DNA of 64,000 bases from Pandoraea sputorum (GTDB lineage: Bacteria; Pseudomonadota; Gammaproteobacteria; Burkholderiales; Burkholderiaceae). Below the pieces are notes generated by a model. It saw only the letters and a list, made by a program, of their open reading frames with translations. It was not told the origin of the DNA and did no database searches. Within the stretch, counting starts at the first letter, position 1. Each line of letters starts with the position of its first letter. The position numbers and the translations under genes were made by a program. Shown piece by piece: positions 52,883 through 62,120 of this stretch. Location of the stretch: the NCBI RefSeq assembly GCF_000814845.2, contig NZ_CP010431.2, forward strand, positions 4,836,001 through 4,900,000, written 5' to 3'.

Positions 52883-53551
52883 ATGAATTACGAACAGGCC
52901 CGCTTTAACATGATCGAGCAGCAAATTCGTCCCTGGGACGTGCTCGATCAGGACGTGCTCAAGCTGTTGGAAGTCGTCAAGCGCGAAGATTTCGTGCCGG
53001 CGGCACTGCGCGACATCGCGTTCACCGACGTCGAACTGCCGCTCTCGGGCGCTGCTATCCCGAACAAGAGCCAGCACATGATGTTCCCGCGCGTCGAAGC
53101 GCGCATTCTGCAAGCGCTCGCGCCGAAGAAGAACGAGAACGTGCTCGAAATCGGTACGGGTTCGGGCTACATGGCCGCTCTGCTGGCTTATAACGCGCAT
53201 CACGTGACGACCGTCGAGTTCGACGCGAACCTGGCGCAGTCGGCCCAGCAGACGCTGCGCGCCAACGGCGTGACCAACGTGGAAGTCGTCAATGCCGACG
53301 GTGCGCAGGGCTGGAGCGCCGCCGCACCGTACGACGTGATCTGCATCTCGGGCGGGCTGGCCGAACTGCCGCAAGCGTTCCAGAACCAACTGAAGGTCGG
53401 CGGCCGTCTGGCTGCGTTCGTGGGCGGTAGCCCGGTCATGGAAGCCGTGCTCATCACGCGCGTGTCCGAGACCGAATTCCGTCGCGAAAACCTGTTCGAG
53501 ACGCAGGTGGCCTATCTGGTCGCCCCGCAACCGTCGAGCTTCAAGTTCTAA
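52883..53551 (+). CDS. Protein-L-isoaspartate O-methyltransferase family protein
   Basis: A 222-aa SAM-dependent methyltransferase of the PCMT family. It starts MNYEQARFNMIEQQIRPWDV, and motif I is VLEIGTGSGYMAALLA. Substrate-recognition residues of true PCMT are less clear, and in this genomic position the family member may have another role; the gene is therefore not named pcm. It precedes rhodanese and tolC-like genes, a conserved order in the family Burkholderiaceae as far as I know. Confidence 0.85.
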   Translation: MNYEQARFNMIEQQIRPWDVLDQDVLKLLEVVKREDFVPAALRDIAFTDVELPLSGAAIPNKSQHMMFPRVEARILQALAPKKNENVLEIGTGSGYMAALLAYNAHHVTTVEFDANLAQSAQQTLRANGVTNVEVVNADGAQGWSAAAPYDVICISGGLAELPQAFQNQLKVGGRLAAFVGGSPVMEAVLITRVSETEFRRENLFETQVAYLVAPQPSSFKF

Positions 53552-53625
53552 AGCCCGGCTGCCGGGGACTGCGCCTTTCGATAGCGAACGGCGCGCCCCC
53601 GAAGCCGCGAGCGGACCGGTTCCAT

Positions 53626-53651
53626 GCTTGTTCGTTTGGGGACGAACAAGC
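53626..53651. promoter_or_regulatory. Perfect 10-bp inverted repeat before rhodanese gene
   Basis: GCTTGTTCGT-TTGGGG-ACGAACAAGC, a perfect hairpin 47 bp before the rhodanese start. There is no T-run, so an operator or mRNA structure is more likely than a terminator. Confidence 0.45.
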
Positions 53652-53698
53652 GGCTTGACGAGAGCCGGACGCCATCGATTCGACACACGTAGAACATC

Positions 53699-54022
53699 AT
53701 GCAAAACATTACACCGGCGCAATTGGCCCAGTGGCTCGCGGACGGGGACCGCAGCCAACCCACGCTCCTCGACGTGCGTGAGGACTGGGAAGTGCAGACC
53801 TGCCACATCGCCCAGAGCAAGAACGTGCCGCTCGGCGACGTGCCGGCGCGTCAGGGCGAACTCGACACCGATGCGCCCATCGTGTGCATTTGCCACCACG
53901 GCATGCGCAGCGCCCGCGCCGCCATGTTCCTGGAACAACAAGGTTTTACCCAGATGTTCAATCTGGACGGCGGAATCGATGCCTGGGCACGCCAGGTCGA
54001 TCCGTCGATGCCGACCTACTGA
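53699..54022 (+). CDS. Rhodanese-domain protein
   Basis: A 107-aa single-domain sulfurtransferase-like protein. The active-site loop is CHHGMRS with Cys65, and the CH2A-like motif LLDVREDWEV is present. It could transfer sulfane sulfur; the acceptor is unknown. It lies 9 bp before the TolC-type gene, with which it is probably co-transcribed. Confidence 0.9.
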   Translation: MQNITPAQLAQWLADGDRSQPTLLDVREDWEVQTCHIAQSKNVPLGDVPARQGELDTDAPIVCICHHGMRSARAAMFLEQQGFTQMFNLDGGIDAWARQVDPSMPTY

Positions 54023-54031
54023 GTCAGGGCC

Positions 54032-55573
54032 ATGCGCCCCCCGAGGTTTGCCGCGCGACTGCGCGCGGATGGGCGTGCGCCCGTAAAGCGCACCCGCAGC
54101 ATCCTCAATGCCCGCTCTGCGAGCGTCTTCGCCACCACGACGATGCTCGCTGCCCTCATTGGACACTCGGCCGCCGCGAACGCGACCGACCTGCTCCAGC
54201 TCTACAGCGAAGCCCAGGGCCGCGACGCACTCATCGCCAGCGCACGCTCGTCGTACCTCGCGAACATCGAAGCGCTGCCGCAAGCCCGCGCCGCGCTTTT
54301 ACCGCAGGTCACAGCGCGCTACGGGGCTGTCAACACGCACTACGGCTCCGGCAACATCTCGAACACTTTCGGCAGCAGCGGCTACAGCCTCGCGTTGACG
54401 CAGCCCCTCTTCCATTGGGATAGCTGGCAGTCATACCAGCAGGGCAAGCTGACGGTCGCCAGCGCCGAAGCCGCATTCGCGCAGGCGCAACAGGATCTGA
54501 TCCTGCGCGTGGCGACGGCCTACTTCGATGTGCTCGCCGCACAGGACGATCTCGCCCTCGCAGGCACGCACAGGCAGGCCATCGCGGAACAGCTCGCGTC
54601 GGCCAAACGCAACTTCGAAGTCGGCAATGCCACCATCGTCGACTCGAACGAAGCACAAGCCAGTTTCGATCAGGCCACCGCTCAGGAAATCGCCGCACAG
54701 AACGCGCTCGACGTGCGCCGTGCCGCGTTCGCGCGCATCGTCGGCCATCCGGTCGGCTCGCTCGCTACGCTGCGCGCCGGTTCGACACTGCCCTCGCCTG
54801 AGCCGAACAACGTCGCCGACTGGGTCACGCAGGCGGAGCAAGCCAACTACGGCGTGCAGTTGCAATCGCTCACGCTGGAAATCGCGCGACGCGAAACGTC
54901 GAAGGCGAAGTCGGGCTATATGCCGTCCGTCGATCTGGTGGCGGCCGGTGCGCACTCGAACGTCGGCAACGCCAACAGCCTGTTGTCGTCCGCGATGTCC
55001 AGTCCGTCCAGTCAGGGTACGGGGCCGAGTTCGGCCGGGCAGATCGGCATTCAGATCAGCATCCCGATCTTCTCGGGTGGCTCGGTGCAGAGCAAGATGC
55101 GTCAGACGCTGGCGCTCGAAGACAAAGCGCAAAGCGATCTGGACGATGCACGACGTCTGGCCGTGCTGAGCGCGCGCACGTCGTACCTCGGTGTGTCGAG
55201 CGGGCTGGCGCAGGTGAAGGCGCTCGAAGCGGCCGAGCAATCGGCGCAGTCGTCGGTCGCCTCGAACAAGCTCGGCTATCAGGTCGGCATTCGTATCAAC
55301 GCCGACGTGCTCAACGCTGAAGACAAGCTCTTCACCACGCGGCGCGATCTCGCCAAGGCGCGCTACAGCACGCTGCTCTCCAGCCTCCAGTTGAAGGCCA
55401 GCGCCGCCACGCTCGTCGATACGGACTTGCAGTTGCTCAACGCGCTGCTGACCGAGAATCCAGACGCCTCCGCCGCTATGGCCGGTGCCCGCGATGCGGC
55501 CCCGGCAAACGCAGGCACGGGTCTTCCGGCGCGTGGCGTGCGTCCCGGCACGACAGCGCCGCTGCGTCGCTAA
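54032..55573 (+). CDS. TolC-family outer-membrane channel
   Basis: A 513-aa outer-membrane efflux/secretion channel. A ~50-residue N-terminal region with a basic start and hydrophobic stretch leads to a cleavage site near AAANATDLL. Two tandem OEP repeats follow (QARAALLPQVTARYGAVNTH... and KSGYMPSVDLVAAGAHSNVG), as in TolC. The C-terminal ~45 residues are low-complexity. It would pair with RND, ABC or type I systems encoded elsewhere. Preceded directly by rhodanese and followed by a strong terminator. Confidence 0.9.
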   Translation: MRPPRFAARLRADGRAPVKRTRSILNARSASVFATTTMLAALIGHSAAANATDLLQLYSEAQGRDALIASARSSYLANIEALPQARAALLPQVTARYGAVNTHYGSGNISNTFGSSGYSLALTQPLFHWDSWQSYQQGKLTVASAEAAFAQAQQDLILRVATAYFDVLAAQDDLALAGTHRQAIAEQLASAKRNFEVGNATIVDSNEAQASFDQATAQEIAAQNALDVRRAAFARIVGHPVGSLATLRAGSTLPSPEPNNVADWVTQAEQANYGVQLQSLTLEIARRETSKAKSGYMPSVDLVAAGAHSNVGNANSLLSSAMSSPSSQGTGPSSAGQIGIQISIPIFSGGSVQSKMRQTLALEDKAQSDLDDARRLAVLSARTSYLGVSSGLAQVKALEAAEQSAQSSVASNKLGYQVGIRINADVLNAEDKLFTTRRDLAKARYSTLLSSLQLKASAATLVDTDLQLLNALLTENPDASAAMAGARDAAPANAGTGLPARGVRPGTTAPLRR

Positions 55574-55585
55574 CATCGTCTGCAT

Positions 55586-55635
55586 AAAGCAAAAAGCCTC
55601 GCATGACCGGTATGGCATGCGAGGCTTTTTGCTTT
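55586..55635. terminator. Bidirectional intrinsic terminator
   Basis: A 20-bp stem (AAAGCAAAAAGCCTCGCATG and complement) with a 10-base loop between the TolC-type gene (+) and waaA (-). Confidence 0.9.
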
Positions 55636-55665
55636 CCGACGTCGACGTTACAACGTCTTATCGAG

Positions 55666-56976
55666 TCACTCTTGCGGTGCGACGAATCCGGTATCGAGCC
55701 AGCGTCCCAAGGCGGTGACGGTACGGGCGGTTGCGCCCTGATGCTGCTTCGCGAACAGTAACGCCGCCGTGCGCATCGCCAGACGCTTGTCGTCGTTGAT
55801 CAGCAGGTCGGCCAGCGTCGACGCCAGCTCACCTGCATCGCTTACACGCCGCGCCGCGCCTGCTGCCAGTGCGTTTTCGCTGGCCTGCGTGAAGTTGAAC
55901 ATGTGCGGCCCGAACACGACGGGCGTACCCGCCGCACACGCTTCGATCAGATTCTGGCCGCCCAGCGGCAGCAGACTGCCACCGATAAATGCGACGTCGA
56001 CTGCCGAGAAGTAAGCCGCCATCTCGCCCATCGAATCGCCGAGTACGACGTCGACGTCGGCGGGCAGCGGCGTGTCGTCGTCCGGCCACGCACTGCGGCG
56101 CACATAGTTGAGGCGGACCTTTTCGAGCATCCCCGCCACTTCGTCGAAACGTTGCGGGTGACGCGGCACGAGCACCAGCAACGAGCGACGTCCTACGTCA
56201 GAGGCCGACGCGAGCATCGCACGCGCCTGAAGCACCTGCGCTTCCTCGCCGTCGCGCGTACTCGCCGCGAGCCACACCTTACGGTCGCCGAAGCGCTCGC
56301 GCCAGCGTGCGCCCAACGCCAGCAGCGCAGGCGGTGGCGTCATGTCGAACTTGAGGTTGCCCATCACGTCGACGTCGCTGGCCCCCAGCATGCGCAGGCG
56401 CTCGGCATCGGCATCGCTTTGCGCCAGCACACGACTGAATCCACCGTAAACGGGTTTAGTCGCATCGCCAAAGCGCGCCGCTCGACGGAACGAGCGCGCC
56501 GACATGCGCGCGTTGGTCAGCACCAGCGGCACGCCGTCCTCGCGGCACGTGAAGATCAGGTTCGGCCAGACTTCCGTCTCCATCACCATGCCGACGCTCG
56601 GCCGCCAGTGCTTCAGGAAGCGTCGGATCGGACCGACCATGTCGTACGGCAGATAGCATCGCACCACGCGATCGCCGAACAAGCTTTCGCCCGTGGCGCG
56701 CCCCGTCGGTGTCATGTGCGTGAGCAAGACGCCGTGCGACGGATAGCGCTCCAGCAGCGCATCGATGAGCGGCTGCGCGGCGCGCGTCTCTCCGACGGAG
56801 ACAGCATGCACCCAGATCAGCGGACGGCCGGTGTACGGCGGCGTGCTGTAAAAGCCGAAACGCTCGCCGATGTGACGGCGATAGCCCGGCTCGAACCGGC
56901 CGCGCCACCACAGGCGAACCACCGCCAGCGGTGCGACGATCCACCAGAGCGCGCGATAGATAAGACGCAGCAACAT
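55666..56976 (-). CDS. waaA: 3-deoxy-D-manno-octulosonic acid transferase
   Basis: A 436-aa membrane-anchored GT-B glycosyltransferase that adds Kdo to lipid A precursor. It has one N-terminal hydrophobic segment, then the family sequences IWVHAVSVGETRAAQPLIDA, METEVWPNLI and SLLPLGGQNLIEACAAGTPV. Its ATG follows directly on the kdoO stop codon (TGAATG), so the genes are coupled. Lipid A-core operon with kdoO and waaC. Confidence 0.95.
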   Translation of the reverse strand: MLLRLIYRALWWIVAPLAVVRLWWRGRFEPGYRRHIGERFGFYSTPPYTGRPLIWVHAVSVGETRAAQPLIDALLERYPSHGVLLTHMTPTGRATGESLFGDRVVRCYLPYDMVGPIRRFLKHWRPSVGMVMETEVWPNLIFTCREDGVPLVLTNARMSARSFRRAARFGDATKPVYGGFSRVLAQSDADAERLRMLGASDVDVMGNLKFDMTPPPALLALGARWRERFGDRKVWLAASTRDGEEAQVLQARAMLASASDVGRRSLLVLVPRHPQRFDEVAGMLEKVRLNYVRRSAWPDDDTPLPADVDVVLGDSMGEMAAYFSAVDVAFIGGSLLPLGGQNLIEACAAGTPVVFGPHMFNFTQASENALAAGAARRVSDAGELASTLADLLINDDKRLAMRTAALLFAKQHQGATARTVTALGRWLDTGFVAPQE

Positions 56977-57900
56977 TCAGATCAGCGCGCGATGCGTAAG
57001 ACGTTGCAATACCGCCAGCGGCGAGCACTCGGGGTGCACCATCGCGTCAGCGGGCAGGAAGAAGGTCTGTTCCATCATGAACTGACCGGACATCACCGCA
57101 TGCGACGTCTGATCCGAGAAGCAGATCCAGACGCTGCCCGGCGGGAACGGCATGGTCTGCTGGTCCGCGTCGTGCTGATATCCCATGTCGGCCTTCATGC
57201 CATCGTGCAGATGCAACATGATGTGGTCGTAGCCGCTGCGCGGGCGCTTGGTGATGCCCACGGCGTTTTGCAACCACGCCGAGCCGGGCCACTGAGTGGG
57301 CACCTTCGGCAGGAAGCGCTTCGCCACATCCTCGAACGGCTCGCCCACGCGCCACACACGCGGCTGACCGGCCGGGTTGATGTTGGTGAACACGCGCAAA
57401 ATGCGCTCGCCGTAATTCGGGCGCGACGGGAAGGCGTCGACGTGCAGACGGCTATCGTCCTTACGCCACGAGGTTTGACGCGTCTCTACCTGATGCAGTC
57501 GCAGGCTCGTCGGTGCGGCGCGCAGCTTGCCGCGATACTCCGGCATCAGGCCGTCGATCAGGCTGCACGCCTGCGTGTAGTAGCGCCTGACTAGCGCGTG
57601 AACGGCACGCTGCGTAGCGTCGTCTGCGGCGACGCCTACGAGCACGCCGGTCTTCGGATCGAGGCTGATGTTCTTGCGCTTCGGATCGGCGATCTTCGGA
57701 TCGAGCAATGCTTGCTCGGCGGCGTCGATGGCGAAGGCCAGATGCGGGAAGTACAGCACCTTGCCAGCTTCGACGTCGGCGACCAGCGTCTCGCGCGCGA
57801 CCGACAACTGAGCGCCCTGCCAGTCGCCCGAGGCGACGGTGACGATCTGACCGCTCGCGCTCGATTCGCTGGCGTCGTTAGCTTGGGGGTTTTGATTCAT
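56977..57900 (-). CDS. kdoO: Kdo 3-hydroxylase (KdoO-family dioxygenase)
   Basis: A 307-aa Fe(II)/2-oxoglutarate/O2-dependent enzyme family known to hydroxylate the outer Kdo of LPS to Ko. The metal-binding triad is likely His153-x-Asp155 (RLHVDAFPSRPN) and His267 (QTSHAVMSG). No signal peptide. Placed between waaC and waaA, which supports a role on Kdo. Overall family similarity is clear by motif; the enzymatic activity in this organism is inferred. Confidence 0.85.
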   Translation of the reverse strand: MNQNPQANDASESSASGQIVTVASGDWQGAQLSVARETLVADVEAGKVLYFPHLAFAIDAAEQALLDPKIADPKRKNISLDPKTGVLVGVAADDATQRAVHALVRRYYTQACSLIDGLMPEYRGKLRAAPTSLRLHQVETRQTSWRKDDSRLHVDAFPSRPNYGERILRVFTNINPAGQPRVWRVGEPFEDVAKRFLPKVPTQWPGSAWLQNAVGITKRPRSGYDHIMLHLHDGMKADMGYQHDADQQTMPFPPGSVWICFSDQTSHAVMSGQFMMEQTFFLPADAMVHPECSPLAVLQRLTHRALI

Positions 57901-57905
57901 GCGAT

Positions 57906-58940
57906 TCAGTCCTCCTCAGACGCGGCAGTACCGCCCGACACATCCGCAGGCGACGACTTCGGCGACGAAGTCAGCGCCGGTGCCAGCGCATGCACGGCAT
58001 CGCGCACCTGCGCGAGCGTTGGCTTGTGTTCGGCGTCGCCGAGATTGACGATGCGCGGCGACCAGAACCCGCCGGTGCGCCACGCGGTGCTGAAATTGTA
58101 TAGCTCGACAGTCGGACGGTTCAGCGCTGCGGCGATATGTACCAGCCCGGTGTCCACGCCCACGGTAATCGCTCCGCGATCGATCAGACCGACAACCTGC
58201 GACAGATTCATTTTCGGCGGCACCCAGGCGTGCTCGCCCAGTGCGGCGGCCAGACGCAACGATACTTCACGCTCGGCAGCGCTGCCCCACGGCAAAACGA
58301 TGAGGAATCCCTGCGATGCGAGATCGCGGCCCAGCGCGACCCAGTCGTCTTCCGGCCACGTCTTGTCGTCACGCGAGGTCGCATGCACGAACACCGCATA
58401 CGGACGGTCCGGGCACTGACTGTGATCGGCCCGCTCGGTAGCAATGCCGAAGTCGATCTCGCCCGGCACCTTGAAGCCCATCGCCTCGGCCACCAGCAGA
58501 CGCGAACGCGTCACCACGTGCGTATGCGGCTCGATGCGCACCATGTGCTGATACAGATAGCGCACCGGCCATTCGTAGCTGGCGCCTTCCGTGCGGTTGC
58601 CCAGCCCCCAGACCGCACCGCGCGCGGTGCGCGAGATCCAGCCGGTCTTGACCAGACCCTGCGTGTCGATGACGTAGTCGTAAGGCGTTTCGCGCAACGC
58701 GCGGCGAAACGCACCGATCTCCTGCCAGGTGCGTGCCGCGAGCGGCTTCTTGCGCCAGCGGCGCAAGGCAAACGGAATGACCCGGCGCACACCGCGCACG
58801 AGTTTGACGAGGTCGACGAATCCCTCTTCCACGACCCAGTCGATCTGGGCGTCGGGATACCGGTGCAGAATGTCCTGCACCACGGGCATGTTATGGACGA
58901 CGTCGCCGAGCGACGAGACTTTGACGATCAGAACCTGCAA
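57906..58940 (-). CDS. waaC: Lipopolysaccharide heptosyltransferase I
   Basis: A 344-aa GT9-family enzyme adding the first heptose to Kdo-lipid A. It starts MQVLIVKVSSLGDVVHNMPV, and has DWVVEEGF and the nucleotide-sugar motif AITVGVDTGLVHIAAALNRP. It lies 5 bp before kdoO on the same strand. C-terminal ~20 residues are Ser/Ala-rich. Confidence 0.93.
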   Translation of the reverse strand: MQVLIVKVSSLGDVVHNMPVVQDILHRYPDAQIDWVVEEGFVDLVKLVRGVRRVIPFALRRWRKKPLAARTWQEIGAFRRALRETPYDYVIDTQGLVKTGWISRTARGAVWGLGNRTEGASYEWPVRYLYQHMVRIEPHTHVVTRSRLLVAEAMGFKVPGEIDFGIATERADHSQCPDRPYAVFVHATSRDDKTWPEDDWVALGRDLASQGFLIVLPWGSAAEREVSLRLAAALGEHAWVPPKMNLSQVVGLIDRGAITVGVDTGLVHIAAALNRPTVELYNFSTAWRTGGFWSPRIVNLGDAEHKPTLAQVRDAVHALAPALTSSPKSSPADVSGGTAASEED

Positions 58941-59155
58941 CCGAACGCCCCGGCGGTTCGGCCGGGCCTCGTGAGCAAAACCGCGATTTTACCCCGTCCC
59001 GGCCCGCCAATCATGATTGACGCCCGCGCCCATCCATGCACTATGCGACGACCGCCTTACCAGGCCATTCCGGGCCATCGTCCAACGACGGCCCGGTGAC
59101 GCTCAGGTGACCCTTCAGGCGGCCATACGGCGCAAGTTCAAACGGCCGTACGACC

Positions 59156-60553
59156 TTAGAACGGCAGCTTGGCGTCGGGCTTGACGGCCAGAATCGCGCG
59201 GCGGAAGTCGTCCTGAATGCGCTGGATGGCGGCGTCGCTGTCGGCTTCGAAACGCAGCACCACGACCGGCGTGGTGTTCGACGAACGCGCCAGACCGAAA
59301 CCGTCCGGATACTCGACGCGCACGCCGTCGATCTTGACGATATCTTGCGCGCCGTCGAACTTGGCGGTCTCGCGCAGCTTGTCGATCAGCGCGAAGTTCT
59401 CGCCCTCGGCCAGCGGAATTTGCAACTCCGGCGTCGAAATCGAGTTCGGCAGCGCGTTGAGCACAGCACTCGGATCGGCCGACTTCGAGAGGATTTCGAG
59501 CAGACGCGCACCGGTGTACAGACCGTCGTCGAACCCGTACCAGCGGTCCTTGAAGAACACGTGGCCGCTCATTTCGCCAGCGAGCGCTGCGCCGGTTTCC
59601 TTCAGCTTGGCCTTGACCAGCGAGTGCCCCGTCTTCCACATCAGCGGCTCGCCGCCGTGCTTGCGCACCCAGCTCGCGAGATTACGCGTGCACTTCACGT
59701 CGTAAATGATCTTCTCACCCGGATTGCGGCTCAGCACTTCCGCGGCGAAGAGCATCAGTTGACGGTCCGGATAAATGATCTGACCGTCCTTGGTCACCAC
59801 GCCGAGACGGTCGCCGTCGCCGTCGAACGCCAGACCGATTTCGGCATCGGTCGTTTGCAACGTGTGGATCAGGTCCTGAAGGTTTTCGGGATGCGCCGGG
59901 TCCGGATGGTGGTTCGGGAACGTGCCGTCGACGTCGCAGAACAGTTCGATGACATCGCAGCCGAGCGCCTGGAACAGCGCCGGGGCGTACGCGCCCGCCA
60001 CACCGTTGCCGCAGTCCACGGCGATCTTCATCGGACGCGCCAGATGCACATCGTTGACGATGCGCGCACGATACGACTCGCCGATCTCGTCGGCAGTGTA
60101 GGTGCCCTGACCCGTTTCGAAGTCCTGCGCCTCGATCAGCTTGGCGAGGCCCTGAATCGCATCGCCGTAGATCGCGCGTCCGCGCAGCACCATCTTGAAA
60201 CCGTTGTAGTCGGGCGGGTTGTGGCTGCCCGTGACCATGATGCCGGAGTCGACGACACGGCCATGCAGCGTCACGTTCGTGGCGAAGTACACCATCGGGG
60301 TGACGACGACGCCGATATCGACCACATCGACGCCGGCGGCGCGCAGGCCGTCGGACAGTGCGCCGACGAGTTCGGGGCCAGACAGGCGGCCGTCACGGCC
60401 AACGACGACCGCATTGCCACCTTCGCGTCGCAGCGCCGTGCCGAAAGCGCGTCCGATCAGGTGCGCGACGTTGGCATCCAGCGTCTTGCCGACAATGCCG
60501 CGAATGTCGTAAGCCTTGAAAATCGCAGGCGAAACTTGCGTGGTTTGCGTCAT
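59156..60553 (-). CDS. Phosphomannomutase/phosphoglucomutase
   Basis: A 465-aa alpha-D-phosphohexomutase of the AlgC/ManB type, interconverting hexose 6- and 1-phosphates for LPS, O-antigen and exopolysaccharide precursors. The phosphoserine is Ser110 in TGSHNPP. The Mg site is DGDGDR (Asp244, 246, 248). The sugar-binding loop is GEMSGHVFF. ATG at 60553 is chosen; the upstream open frame contains no family sequence. 215 bp separate it from waaC downstream. Confidence 0.93.
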   Translation of the reverse strand: MTQTTQVSPAIFKAYDIRGIVGKTLDANVAHLIGRAFGTALRREGGNAVVVGRDGRLSGPELVGALSDGLRAAGVDVVDIGVVVTPMVYFATNVTLHGRVVDSGIMVTGSHNPPDYNGFKMVLRGRAIYGDAIQGLAKLIEAQDFETGQGTYTADEIGESYRARIVNDVHLARPMKIAVDCGNGVAGAYAPALFQALGCDVIELFCDVDGTFPNHHPDPAHPENLQDLIHTLQTTDAEIGLAFDGDGDRLGVVTKDGQIIYPDRQLMLFAAEVLSRNPGEKIIYDVKCTRNLASWVRKHGGEPLMWKTGHSLVKAKLKETGAALAGEMSGHVFFKDRWYGFDDGLYTGARLLEILSKSADPSAVLNALPNSISTPELQIPLAEGENFALIDKLRETAKFDGAQDIVKIDGVRVEYPDGFGLARSSNTTPVVVLRFEADSDAAIQRIQDDFRRAILAVKPDAKLPF

Positions 60554-60889
60554 GGGAAAGAGTCTCTCGGAAACGAGGGGGAGAAAGCTGAGCAGTCGGC
60601 GAACATCGCCGTCAAGCGTCAAAAAAGAGCTATCGGGGCCGCCAGCGTCACAAACGCAAATCCCGGCGGGAAGCCCGGCCGGGAGCGGCTGCATTACGCT
60701 AAAATTATACGGGACTTCGCCGCACTGCGGCATTTCCCCAAACCCTTGTCAGCCAGCGCCTACTTTCGCCTTACCGACCGTAGCCGCGCCGACCGACAAG
60801 CGCCGACAGTCCCAGTTTCGGTTCACCGCACCGGCCTCATAAGGCCGGTTTTGCTTATCTCGAGAACGAGTGAGACGCGCGAGCGCCCC
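60554..60889. other. Divergent intergenic region, 336 bp
   Basis: Between the phosphomannomutase gene (-) and the flippase gene (+). It holds both promoters; a minus-strand TATAAT is visible at 60704-60709. No gene is seen; the long plus-strand open frame here is antisense to the mutase. Confidence 0.4.
60704..60709 (-). promoter_or_regulatory. -10 box, putative mutase promoter
   Basis: Exact TATAAT on the minus strand, 150 bp upstream of the phosphomannomutase start. The -35 region is poor. Confidence 0.3.
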
Positions 60890-62116
60890 ATGCCCTACCG
60901 AACCTATCGGACCATCTTTCGCAACATCCTCTGGATGCTCACCGAGCGCGGCGCACAGATCGCCGGCGGCATTGCCGTCTCCGGCCTGCTCGCCCGCAGT
61001 CTCGGTGCGGCTCAGTTCGGCCTGTTTCAGTACGCGCAATCGCTCGTGTTTCTCGCTGCGTCGCTCACGCTGCTGTGCGGTAGCGAAGTCGTGGTGCCCC
61101 GACTGGTCGGCAAGCAGGAAGACGAACAGCGCACTGTCATCGCGCATGCGTTCGTGCTGCGGCTGGCGGCAGCGGCCGTCGCTTACACGATCCTCACGAT
61201 CTACGTCGTTGGCTTTGCGGAGTCCGATCTGGTCGTCGTGGCGCTCTGGCTCGGTGTTGCGCTGTGGTTCCGTGAGCCGTCGGGCATTGTGATCGCCTGG
61301 CTGCAAGCCCGCACGTTCAACCGTCCCAGTGTGACGGCCAACCTTTGCGCGTTGTTCGTGAAGCTCGCACTGGTCGCAGTGCTGTTCATCACCCATGCGA
61401 GCGTGGCGGCTTTCGCTGTCGTCTACGCCGTCGAGGCGGTCTTGGCAGCCGCGCTGCTCGTACGCTACTACCTGCGGCATTCGCCGAAGACAGCGGTCGT
61501 CTGGAGCCGCAGTCTGCTGATCGACTTGCTGGCGAGCGGGTCGACCTTCTGGGGCGGGCTGATGCTGATGATGCTGTTCAAGCGCATCGACCAGCTCGTG
61601 CTCAAGCCGATCATTCCGCTCTCGGAACTGGGGGCTTACGCGGCCGCCATGCAGGTCACGGAGAACTTTGTGCTCGTCGCACCGATCATTGCGAACTCGC
61701 TCGCGCCCCAATTGATTTTTCAGACAATGGACAACCTGACGGCGCGACGTAATACGGTCCGCGCCGTCTGGCTCATGGTCGCCGCCGGTGCGAGTCTGGC
61801 CATTCCGATCGCCGTGCTCGCGCCGTGGATCGTGCATCTGATTTACGGCGCGGGGTTTGCAGAATCGGCGCAGATCCTGCGTGTCTCGGCGCTCATGGGG
61901 ATTCTCGTGTTTGCAAACGCCGCCCTGAACCTCACGCTCGTGCGTCGCGGCGCAGGCCGCTGGGTGATCGCGAAATGGCTGTGCGCGGCCGTGGTGGCGT
62001 TCGCCGTCGTGCGAGGTCTGGCACCGCAGCTCGGCGCGTTGGCCGGGGCACTGGGTTATGGCGCGGGCTACGCTGCGGCGCTGGTGCTCGGCGTGTGGCT
62101 GCTTCGGCGGGATTGA
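60890..62116 (+). CDS. Polysaccharide flippase (Wzx-like)
   Basis: A 408-aa inner-membrane protein of the MOP superfamily with about 12 helices. It starts MPYRTYRTIFRNILWMLTER, and VSGLLARSLGAAQFGLFQYA is the typical N-terminal Wzx pattern. It likely translocates undecaprenyl-linked oligosaccharide. First gene of the polysaccharide operon; the next gene starts 4 bp after its stop. Confidence 0.88.
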   Translation: MPYRTYRTIFRNILWMLTERGAQIAGGIAVSGLLARSLGAAQFGLFQYAQSLVFLAASLTLLCGSEVVVPRLVGKQEDEQRTVIAHAFVLRLAAAAVAYTILTIYVVGFAESDLVVVALWLGVALWFREPSGIVIAWLQARTFNRPSVTANLCALFVKLALVAVLFITHASVAAFAVVYAVEAVLAAALLVRYYLRHSPKTAVVWSRSLLIDLLASGSTFWGGLMLMMLFKRIDQLVLKPIIPLSELGAYAAAMQVTENFVLVAPIIANSLAPQLIFQTMDNLTARRNTVRAVWLMVAAGASLAIPIAVLAPWIVHLIYGAGFAESAQILRVSALMGILVFANAALNLTLVRRGAGRWVIAKWLCAAVVAFAVVRGLAPQLGALAGALGYGAGYAAALVLGVWLLRRD

Positions 62117-62120
62117 GACG

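Noticed and set aside
59345..60889. Long plus-strand open frame upstream of the flippase
   Set aside because: It is antisense to the mutase gene, Arg/His-rich, and has no family similarity; the flippase ATG at 60890 fits.
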